Shown here: positions 1-5,118 of the stretch, piece by piece
How positions within the stretch are numbered: position 1 is the first letter of the stretch
Layout: the number at the start of each line of letters is the position of its first letter
Position numbers and translations under genes: made by a program
Notes under the pieces: model-generated
The model's input: the letters and a program-made list of their open reading frames with translations, nothing else
Databases searched by the model: none
Told to the model about the DNA's origin: nothing
DNA from: Alphaproteobacteria bacterium
GTDB taxonomy: Bacteria > Pseudomonadota > Alphaproteobacteria > DSM-16000 > Inquilinaceae
Direction: 5' to 3'
Assembly: GCA_029263555.1 (NCBI GenBank)
Contig: JAJUFW010000229.1
Span: forward strand, 1-5,438
Length of the DNA stretch: 5,438 nucleotides

Positions 1-438
1 CTGCTCGTCGACGGCGAGGTGCAGGGTCGAGACCAGAAGAAAGATGGGGATGCTGATCTCGGCGAAGCGCCTCAGCCCGAACTGGGTGCGGATCTTGATC
101 AGAAGGAGGGTCAGGCTGACGTTCGGCGCCATGTAGGCGGCCACGAGCCACATGACCTCGGCGGTGGTTGCGCCGAAGGCTCCCTGGAGCTGGGGGATGT
201 TCGCCGATATGAGATTGTTGCCCAACCCCTGGGCGAGGCCCAGGATCGTCGCGCCCAGCACATAGACGAGCGTCCGCCACAAGGGCATGCCGTCCGGCGC
301 CGGTGCCGACGCCGCGGGTGCGGGCGGTACGGGCCGTTCCTCCCGGGCTTCGGGGGCGGCCGACGGTCCGGGCGTCTCCGCCCGGGATCCGGGAGAGGGC
401 CGTAGAACGCTTTCGACGGTGGCGGCTGGCGTGGACAT
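1..438 (-). CDS. MFS transporter, DHA2/EmrB-like, N-terminal part (runs off left edge)
   Basis: An inner-membrane major facilitator transporter, probably a proton-driven exporter. Only the first 146 codons are present. The frame is open from the ATG at 438 to base 1. Residues 1-50 are rich in Pro, Ala and Glu and look disordered and cytoplasmic. The first membrane helix spans about 54-74 (VYVLGATILGLAQGLGNN), a periplasmic loop follows (NIPQLQGAFG), and helix 2 spans about 93-114 (EVMWLVAAYMAPNVS). A basic cytoplasmic loop (IRTQFGLRRFAE) stands where MFS proteins carry their loop 2-3 motif, and helix 3 begins at about 127. The start is supported by GGAG 8 bases upstream. A second Met at residue 51 would give a more usual length but has only a weak ribosome binding site. 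The gene lies 20 bases downstream of marR on the same strand, as in emrR-emrAB-like operons. Family assignment comes from the helix pattern and recalled similarity; the transported substrate is unknown. Confidence 0.8.
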   Translation of the reverse strand, partial: MSTPAATVESVLRPSPGSRAETPGPSAAPEAREERPVPPAPAASAPAPDGMPLWRTLVYVLGATILGLAQGLGNNLISANIPQLQGAFGATTAEVMWLVAAYMAPNVSLTLLLIKIRTQFGLRRFAEISIPIFLLVSTLHLAVDEQ

Positions 439-458
439 GGGGGCGACTCCGGCCGTGC

Positions 459-881
459 CTATTTCATCGACTCCAGCCGGGCCGAGATTTGCCTCAGCAC
501 CCGGATCGCAACCTCCAGGTCCTTCGCGGCGACACCGGCCAGCGCCTCGTCGCGGATTGCGTAGGCGTGGTTCCGGATCTCTTCCGCCTGGCGGCGCGCG
601 GCCGCGCTCAGCGTCACTTGCTTGGCACGGCGGTCGCCCTCGACCGCCCGGCGTTCGACCATGCCCTGGCGTTCCAGCCCGTCCAGCAGGCGGACCATGG
701 TCGCGTTCTCGATTCCCAGCTGGTCGGCCAGGTCCTTCTGGGTCAGGCCGTCCTGATCCATCAGGTGCAGGAGAGTGCGCGCACGGGCAAGCGTCAGCCC
801 TTGCGTCTTCACGCGGGCGTCGAAGAGGGTCCGCCATTTGCGGCTGACCTTGGAAAGCTGGTCGACGAATTCGGTTTTCAT
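459..881 (-). CDS. MarR-family transcriptional regulator
   Basis: A cytoplasmic DNA-binding regulator of 140 residues, the usual MarR length, expected to act as a dimer. The N-terminal helix (about 1-25) and C-terminal helices (about 93-140) would form the dimer interface. The winged helix-turn-helix lies at about 46-92: LTQKDLADQLGIENATMV holds the helix-turn-helix with the recognition helix, LLDGLERQGMVERR follows, and the wing carries GDRRAKQVTLS with the conserved Asp-Arg pair (83-84). It has no cysteine, so the thiol-oxidation sensing of OhrR-type members is excluded; a small-molecule ligand is more likely. The gene precedes the MFS transporter by 20 bases and most likely represses itself and that transporter. 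No good Shine-Dalgarno sequence precedes the ATG at 881. A palindrome at 928-943 is the best operator candidate. Family assignment is secure; ligand and targets are inferred. Confidence 0.93.
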   Translation of the reverse strand: MKTEFVDQLSKVSRKWRTLFDARVKTQGLTLARARTLLHLMDQDGLTQKDLADQLGIENATMVRLLDGLERQGMVERRAVEGDRRAKQVTLSAAARRQAEEIRNHAYAIRDEALAGVAAKDLEVAIRVLRQISARLESMK

Positions 882-924
882 GTCGGAGATGCCGTCGCAG
901 ACGGGTGTGCCTACGGTTAGCGAT

Positions 925-953
925 CACATAATAAGCTTACTATCTATATGCAA
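925..953 (-). promoter_or_regulatory. Possible sigma-70 promoter for marR-MFS
   Basis: Read on the minus strand, TTGCAT (953-948) resembles a -35 box. With 17 bases between, TATGTG (930-925) is a weak -10 box; the better hexamer TATTAT lies only 14 bases away. Transcription would begin near 918 and give a leader of about 37 bases. The palindrome at 928-943 occupies the spacer and the start of the -10, which would suit repression by occlusion. Confidence 0.35.
928..943. promoter_or_regulatory. Candidate MarR operator (16-base palindrome)
   Basis: ATAATAAGCTTACTAT is an inverted repeat with a perfect 8-base core (TAAGCTTA), one mismatched pair, then three more matched pairs. It lies 47 bases upstream of the marR start, in the most AT-rich stretch of the window. 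Its length and symmetry fit operators bound by MarR dimers, and it overlaps the likely promoter. The regulatory role is inferred. Confidence 0.55.
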
Positions 954-988
954 GCGTCTTTTCGAGGCGAACGACTTTCCAAGGGGGA

Positions 989-2023
989 TCAGTTCGTCGT
1001 AACCGGCCGGGACCGCATCCGGGACACGGTCTCCCGTTCAGCCCGCTTGCAGCGCATGGGCGGCAGGCCGCGGTCCATGAGATCCATGTCCTCAAGGACC
1101 ATGTCGCCCATCTTCTTGAAAGCCGTGTCCAGCGCCCCGGCCCGGTGGGCCGAGCGCAGGAAGCCCGGCAGCCTGCGCACCGGATGGTCGGGGGCAAGCG
1201 GCTCTTCGGGAAAGACGTCGCTCGCCGCCAGGATGCGCCCCTCCCGGACGGCCTCCATCAGCGCCTCGAAATCGACGACGTCGGCGCGGCTCAGCAGCAC
1301 GAAAAGGGCCCCGGGGCGCATCTTCGCGAAGGCCTCCCGGCCAAGGAAGCCGCGGTTCTCGGTCGTGACGGCGGCGACCACGAAGACGGCGTCGCTCTGC
1401 GCCAGGACCTCGTCCAGGGAGGCCGGCAGAACCCCGGCCTCCGCCAGCAAGGAGGGCGGCAGCCAGGGGTCGAAGACGCGGATGCGGGCCCGGAAGCCCG
1501 ACAGCAGCCGGTTGAAGGCGCGCCCCAGGTCGCCGAACCCGATGATCCCGATCTCGCCTCCCGACAGCAGCCTTGCCCCCCGGTTGCCGGCGCCGCCCCA
1601 GAGTTCCCGGCCCTCGCGGAACGCAAGGTCGGCGTCGACCACCCCGCGGGCCAGCGCCAGGGCAAGCGCGAGGCCCAGCTCCGCGACGGGCTCGGCGAAG
1701 ACGGCGCCGGTGGTGACGACGTGGATGCCGCGCTGGAACAGGACCTCGTAAGGCATGTTGTCCACGAGGTTCGTCTCCACGTTGAAAATGCAGGCAAGCG
1801 CTCCCATCCGGTCCAGCGTCTCCCGTGACAGCGGGGGCTGGCCGATGATGTAGCGCGCCCGGGCCAGCACGTCGTCGCCCAGGCCGTCGATCCGCAGCGG
1901 ATCGGCCTCCCGGACGTCGTAGCGGTCGTGAAGCAGGCGCCGCGCCTCCGGCCCGAAGATGAGGTCGAGCGTGCGCGGGGCCGGCGCGCTGATGACGAGC
2001 GGCTTCGGCGTTTCGGACATCAT
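989..2023 (-). CDS. D-isomer-specific 2-hydroxyacid dehydrogenase, NAD(P)-dependent
   Basis: A cytoplasmic oxidoreductase of 344 residues, close to the family's 310-350, that interconverts a D-2-hydroxyacid and the 2-oxoacid using NAD(P)H. The Rossmann domain shows the dinucleotide motif GFGDLG (162-167) and an acidic residue after the second strand, Asp185 in VFDPW, which favours NAD(H). The catalytic set is present: Arg246 in LLSRADVVD, Glu274 in DVFPEEP and His293 in SAHRAG. SRADVVD and SAHRAG differ from the usual ARGxxVD and PHxxG, so this is a divergent subfamily, and its substrate cannot be assigned (glyoxylate/hydroxypyruvate reductase is possible). Two adjacent ATGs occur at 2023 and 2020. 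The strong site AGGGAGGG is 7 bases from the second and only 4 from the first when measured from GGAGG, so the second may be the true start. The gene is divergent from the sugar ABC operon and shares its control region, which suggests a role in metabolism of the imported compound. Confidence 0.9.
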   Translation of the reverse strand: MMSETPKPLVISAPAPRTLDLIFGPEARRLLHDRYDVREADPLRIDGLGDDVLARARYIIGQPPLSRETLDRMGALACIFNVETNLVDNMPYEVLFQRGIHVVTTGAVFAEPVAELGLALALALARGVVDADLAFREGRELWGGAGNRGARLLSGGEIGIIGFGDLGRAFNRLLSGFRARIRVFDPWLPPSLLAEAGVLPASLDEVLAQSDAVFVVAAVTTENRGFLGREAFAKMRPGALFVLLSRADVVDFEALMEAVREGRILAASDVFPEEPLAPDHPVRRLPGFLRSAHRAGALDTAFKKMGDMVLEDMDLMDRGLPPMRCKRAERETVSRMRSRPVTTN

Positions 2024-2135
2024 GTTCCCTCCCTTGCCTCTATCTTGGTATCATCATTATCGAAAATGAGAAATATTTAGCCATGCCGGTCCGCCGGTCA
2101 GGGCCGGAAACGCGCAACTGGAACGGGAGGAAGCG
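2024..2135. promoter_or_regulatory. Divergent intergenic control region, dehydrogenase / ABC operon
   Basis: These 112 bases must carry promoters for both directions. The half near the dehydrogenase (about 2040-2080) is AT-rich against a GC-rich background. On the minus strand GATAAT (2061-2056) is a good -10 match for the dehydrogenase, though no convincing -35 lies upstream of it. For the plus strand I could not choose a clear -35/-10 pair; TTGGTA (2045-2050) and TATTTA (2074-2079) are 23 bases apart, too far for a normal promoter. The binding-protein gene has a strong ribosome binding site, GGGAGG at 2125-2130, five bases before its ATG. Confidence 0.5.
2054..2069. promoter_or_regulatory. 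Candidate operator palindrome in the divergent region
   Basis: TCATTATCGAAAATGA is a 16-base inverted repeat: five-base arms TCATT/AATGA, one mismatched A/A pair, and a TCGA centre. It overlaps the GATAAT hexamer of the dehydrogenase promoter and lies upstream of the ABC operon, a position that would let one regulator control both directions. Dyads with a central CG are common for LacI-type sugar regulators, but no such regulator is encoded in the window, so the binding protein is unknown. Confidence 0.4.
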
Positions 2136-3122
2136 ATGGGTCGAAGGCTGGCGACAATCCGTGGATCCGCCCTGGCGCTTGCCCTGGCGGTCATGTCGAC
2201 GGGACCGGGCGTGCTTGCCCAGGACGGCCAGTACGCCGTCCTCATGAAGACGCTTTCCAATCCCTTCTGGGGGGCCATGGGGCAGGGCGTGGAGGACGGG
2301 GCGAAGGAGGCGGGGATCGACTATTTCATCCAGGCGGTCGAAAGCGACCAGGCGGCCGAACCCCAGCTCAATGTCTGCAACACGATGCTGGAGCGCCAGC
2401 CGGTCGCCATGATCACGGCGGCGATCAATTCCACGAATCTGCTGCCCTGCCTGAAGACCGCGCAGGATCGGGGCATCCCGATCGTCGATCTCGACGCCAA
2501 TCTCGATCCGGCGGTGCTCGAGGCCGAAGGGATCGAGATCGCCTTCCGCATCGGATCCGACAATGTTGCGGCGGGCGCCCAGGGCGCGGAATACCTGGTT
2601 TCCCGGCTGGGCGCCGAGGCGACCGGGCCGGTCCTGGTCATCGAAGGGCTGTCGGGCAACATCACCGGCCAGCGCCGGGCGCAGGGCTTCGCCCAGCGCC
2701 TCGGGGAGCTTGCTCCAGGGCTGGAGATTGTCGCCTCGCTTCCCGGCGACTGGGATCGCGGCAAGGCCGCGTCGATCACCAACGACATCCTCACCCGCCA
2801 TCCGGACCTGGTCGCGATCTTCGCGGCCAATGACGGGATGGCCCTGGGGGCGGTGGAGGCCGTCTATGCCGCGGGGCTGGGCGACCAGGTGACGATCATC
2901 GGCGTCGACGGCAACTCGGATGCGGTGAAGTCGATCCGCGACGGGCGTCTGAACGCGTCCGTCGCCCAGCTTCCCTATCTGGTCGGCAAGCAGGCCGTCG
3001 AGAACGTGAAGAAGGTTCTCGCCGGCGAGACGGTGCCGAAGGACATCGCGGTGCCGACCCTGGTCTTGACCCGGGAGGTTCTGGAGGAAGGGTCCGAGCC
3101 CCTGCTGCAATACGTGAAATAG
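2136..3122 (+). CDS. Periplasmic sugar-binding protein of ABC importer, AlsB/RbsB-like
   Basis: The secreted solute receptor that delivers a sugar to the permease. It has 328 residues, usual for the family. A signal peptide covers 1-28: basic MGRRLATIRG, a hydrophobic core, and VLA before the expected cleavage at Ala28/Gln29. The mature protein follows the Peripla_BP_4 fold and recalls E. coli D-allose-binding protein AlsB closely: YAVLMKTLSNPFW (33-45), VDLD (117-120), SDNVAAGAQGA (141-151), IEGLSGN and the GQRR that follows (169-181), DWDR (205-208), AANDGMALGAV (230-240), VDGN (257-260) and VAQLPY (276-281). Ligand-contacting Asp, Asn, Arg and Gln positions known in ribose- and allose-binding proteins appear retained. 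Two cysteines (81, 105) could form a disulfide. A strong GGGAGG five bases before the ATG supports the start. It is first in the operon and is followed by a hairpin that may keep its expression above the membrane parts. An allose or related hexose/pentose ligand is inferred, not shown. Confidence 0.93.
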   Translation: MGRRLATIRGSALALALAVMSTGPGVLAQDGQYAVLMKTLSNPFWGAMGQGVEDGAKEAGIDYFIQAVESDQAAEPQLNVCNTMLERQPVAMITAAINSTNLLPCLKTAQDRGIPIVDLDANLDPAVLEAEGIEIAFRIGSDNVAAGAQGAEYLVSRLGAEATGPVLVIEGLSGNITGQRRAQGFAQRLGELAPGLEIVASLPGDWDRGKAASITNDILTRHPDLVAIFAANDGMALGAVEAVYAAGLGDQVTIIGVDGNSDAVKSIRDGRLNASVAQLPYLVGKQAVENVKKVLAGETVPKDIAVPTLVLTREVLEEGSEPLLQYVK

Positions 3123-3130
3123 CCGGGACC

Positions 3131-3162
3131 GGAGCGGCGGCCTCGAACCCGACTGCCGCTCC
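3131..3162 (+). terminator. Intercistronic GC-rich hairpin between binding protein and permease
   Basis: GGAGCGGCGG (3131-3140) pairs with CTGCCGCTCC (3153-3162): ten base pairs with one G-U, around a 12-base loop. It begins 9 bases after the binding-protein stop and is followed by a pyrimidine-rich stretch without a real T-run. It could be a leaky terminator or a 3' stabiliser of the upstream message, as known between the binding-protein gene and downstream genes of other import operons. That function is inferred. Confidence 0.5.
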
Positions 3163-3185
3163 TTCCTCTCCGTTCGGGAGATGTC

Positions 3186-4178
3186 ATGAGCAGCGAACTG
3201 GCAAGACCCGGGCTCTGGACGCGGGCCCAGCGCGGTTCGGTCGAACGGCTGCACATCCGCCTCGAATCGCTGCTGGTGCTGCTGGCCCTCGCCGCGGTGA
3301 TGGCGGCGCTGTCTCCCTATTTCCTTTCGTTCAGCAACTTCCTCAACATCCTGTTGGCCACGTCGACGATCGGCATCCTCGCGATCGCGGCGACCTTCGT
3401 GATCAGTGCGGGCGGGCTCGATCTCTCGCTCGGCTCGGTCATGGGCCTGTCCGGGGTGGCCGGGGCCTTCGTGACGGTTAATCTGGGAGTCCCCTGGGGG
3501 CTCGGCGTTCTCGCCTGCATCCTCACAGGGGCGCTGGCCGGAACGGTCAACGGGCAGCTCGTGACGCGGGCTCTGGTGCCGGCCTTCATCGTCACGCTCG
3601 GAATGCTGGGCATCGCCCGCGGCCTCGCCCTCGTGATTTCGGGCGGACGCGTGATCTACGGCCTGCCGCCGGAGCTGCTCTATCTCGGACAGGGGCGGCC
3701 CTTCGGCATCCCGATGCCGGTCGTCATCTTCGTCGCGACCGCGATCGTCGCCCATTGCGTGCTGGCCTACACGCGCTTCGGCCGGCACACGCTCGCGATC
3801 GGCGACAGCGAGGGTGCCGCCCGGGCGGCCGGCATCCGCGTCGACCGCCACCGGCGGGTGCTCTACACCCTTTCCGGCGCGCTAGCCGGGCTGGCCGGAA
3901 TGCTGTTCATGGCGCGGATCAATTCGGGCGATCCGACGGCCGGGCTGAACTACGAGTTGACCGCGATCACGGCCGCGATCATCGGCGGCACCAACCTGTT
4001 CGGAGGCCGCGGGTCCATCCTCGGGACCATGATCGGCGCCCTCATCATGGGCGTGCTGCAGAACGGGCTGAACCTGCTCGCCGTCCAGTCCTACTACCAG
4101 CAGATGGCGATCGGGGCGGTGCTGATCCTCGCCGTCTTCATCGACCAGTATCAGATCCGCAAGGAGACCCGGTCATGA
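3186..4178 (+). CDS. Sugar ABC transporter permease, RbsC/AlsC/FrcC-like
   Basis: The inner-membrane channel of a CUT2 (ribose-type) importer, expected to act as a homodimer on two ATPase subunits. It has 330 residues, typical for BPD_transp_2 proteins. After a charged N-terminus (1-26), hydrophobic segments lie at about 27-47, 52-74, 82-98, 103-123, 134-152, 177-195, 225-245, 259-268, 278-298 and 306-319. Family motifs are ISAGGLDLSLGS (73-84, usually GGIDLSVGS), GDSEGAARAAGI (206-217), the cytoplasmic coupling loop equivalent to NExAARLSGI, and GGTNLFGGRGS (267-277). GGGAG at 3176-3180, five bases before the ATG, supports the start. The final codons contain the ribosome binding site of the ATPase gene, and the stop overlaps its start in ATGA, so the two are translationally coupled. 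The transported sugar is set by the binding protein and is unknown. Confidence 0.94.
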   Translation: MSSELARPGLWTRAQRGSVERLHIRLESLLVLLALAAVMAALSPYFLSFSNFLNILLATSTIGILAIAATFVISAGGLDLSLGSVMGLSGVAGAFVTVNLGVPWGLGVLACILTGALAGTVNGQLVTRALVPAFIVTLGMLGIARGLALVISGGRVIYGLPPELLYLGQGRPFGIPMPVVIFVATAIVAHCVLAYTRFGRHTLAIGDSEGAARAAGIRVDRHRRVLYTLSGALAGLAGMLFMARINSGDPTAGLNYELTAITAAIIGGTNLFGGRGSILGTMIGALIMGVLQNGLNLLAVQSYYQQMAIGAVLILAVFIDQYQIRKETRS

Positions 4179-4960
4179 CGCTGCTGCGGCTGTCGGGCAT
4201 CCGCAAGAGCTTCGGCGCGGTCCAGGTGCTCCACGGGGTGGATCTGGATGTCGGGCGCGGCGAGGTGGTCGGGCTGGTGGGCGACAACGGCGCCGGCAAG
4301 TCAACCCTGATGAAGACGATCACCGGCATCCACCGGGCCGATGCCGGCGAGATCGAGTTCGAGGGGCGGAGCATCCTGGACCTGGATCCGGGCCAGCGGC
4401 GCGCGCTCGGGATCGAGATGATCTATCAGGACCTGTCGCTCGCCCGGCAGCAGGACGTGGCCAGCAACATCTTCCTCGGCCGCGAGCCGACGAAGAAATG
4501 GTTCGGAATCATTCCGGGCATCGTGGACCGGGCCGCGATGGACCGGCAGGCGGCGGAGATGATCCGGCGGCTCGGCGCCCATCTGCCGGCGATGAACCGT
4601 GCCGTCGGCTCCTTCTCCGGCGGGCAGCAGCAGACCGTCGCCATCGCCCGGGCGCTAACCTTCGATCCGAAGCTGGTCATCATGGACGAACCGACGGCCG
4701 CGCTCGCGGTGCGCGAGGTCCAGGGCGTCCTCGACCTGATCCGGCGCCTGAAGTCCGAAGGCATCGCGGTCATCCTGATCTCGCACCGGCTGAACGACGT
4801 GCTGGCGGTGACCGACCGGATCGTCGTGCTGCGGCATGGCCGCGCGGCCGCCGATCTGGAGACCGCGCGGACCGACATGAACGAGGTCGTCGCCTGCATC
4901 GTCGGCGGGTCGGGCGCCCAGGCCGCGGCCGCGCATGAAGGCAGGGGCGCCGCGACTTGA
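4175..4960 (+). CDS. Sugar ABC transporter ATPase, single nucleotide-binding domain, FrcA-like
   Basis: The cytoplasmic energy subunit of the importer. It has 261 residues with one ABC domain: Walker A GDNGAGKST (36-44), Q-loop Gln85 in MIYQDLSL, signature SFSGGQQQ (146-153), Walker B LVIMDEP (167-173) with catalytic Glu172, then AALAVREV in the D-loop position, and switch His204 in LISHRLNDV. All ATP-hydrolysis residues are intact. Most ribose-type ATPases (RbsA, MglA, AlsA) are fused doubles of about 500 residues; this single-domain form matches the FrcA type and should dimerise. The frame is also open far upstream, but that stretch lies inside the permease gene. The start at 4175 is chosen because AAGGAG (4161-4166) sits 8 bases before it, the ATG overlaps the permease stop, and the protein then begins with the usual short strand before the ABC core. 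The last 20 or so residues are Ala/Gly-rich and probably unstructured. Confidence 0.94.
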   Translation: MTLLRLSGIRKSFGAVQVLHGVDLDVGRGEVVGLVGDNGAGKSTLMKTITGIHRADAGEIEFEGRSILDLDPGQRRALGIEMIYQDLSLARQQDVASNIFLGREPTKKWFGIIPGIVDRAAMDRQAAEMIRRLGAHLPAMNRAVGSFSGGQQQTVAIARALTFDPKLVIMDEPTAALAVREVQGVLDLIRRLKSEGIAVILISHRLNDVLAVTDRIVVLRHGRAAADLETARTDMNEVVACIVGGSGAQAAAAHEGRGAAT

Positions 4961-4966
4961 GACTCC

Positions 4967-5022
4967 TCCTTGTCCGGGAAGGCGCGGCCTGCCCGGCGTC
5001 CGGTCCCTTCCCTCGGCAAGGA
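4967..5022 (+). terminator. Long imperfect hairpin after the ATPase gene, possible terminator
   Basis: TCCTTG, CC and GGGAAGG (4967-4982) pair with CCTTCCC, GG and CAAGGA (5006-5022). This gives 15 base pairs interrupted by a one-base bulge on the left arm and a two-base bulge on the right, with a 23-base GC-rich loop. It starts 6 bases after the ATPase stop. No T-run follows, so it is not a classical intrinsic terminator; it may end or trim the operon message, or stabilise its 3' end. Confidence 0.4.
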
Positions 5023-5071
5023 CGCGGTTGATCCGCACCGCGCCCGCCGCCATGCTGGCGCCTTCCGATCC

Positions 5072-5089
5072 GCGCCGGAGACCCGGCGC
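5072..5089 (+). other. Small GC hairpin in the leader of the oxidase gene
   Basis: GCGCCGG (5072-5078) and CCGGCGC (5083-5089) form a perfect seven-pair stem with a four-base loop (AGAC), ending 29 bases before the oxidase ATG. No T-run follows. In DNA this GC-rich such a stem can arise by chance. The rest of the 158-base gap shows no clear promoter. Confidence 0.25.
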
Positions 5090-5118
5090 CGGTTCCTCGC
5101 CGACCGACGTTGAGCACC

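Noticed and set aside
19..920. Plus-strand frames opposite the MFS and MarR genes
   Set aside because: No domain is visible, and the minus-strand frames encode clear transmembrane and winged-helix proteins.
882..988. Possible small gene or riboswitch in the marR leader
   Set aside because: The 107 bases hold only a plausible promoter and palindrome; no conserved RNA structure or credible short coding frame with a ribosome binding site is visible.
948..1828. Two long plus-strand frames opposite the dehydrogenase (948-1751 and 1145-1828)
   Set aside because: Both are low-complexity Arg/Ser/Ala/Pro-rich translations antisense to a gene with an intact catalytic triad.
2086..2099. Direct repeat CCGGTC with a 2-base gap upstream of the binding-protein gene
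   Set aside because: Six-base GC repeats are expected by chance in DNA of this composition, and no promoter element is placed clearly beside it.
2040..3851. 603-codon open frame on the minus strand
   Set aside because: It is antisense to the binding-protein and permease genes, rich in Arg, Asp, Gly and His with no recognisable domain, and is explained by high GC on the complementary strand of real genes.
3755..4174. Upstream extension of the ATPase frame, adding 140 codons before 4175
   Set aside because: It lies wholly inside the permease gene in another frame, encodes an Arg/His/Pro-rich sequence typical of shifted GC-rich DNA, and the ATG at 4175 has a perfect AAGGAG site and a normal ABC N-terminus.
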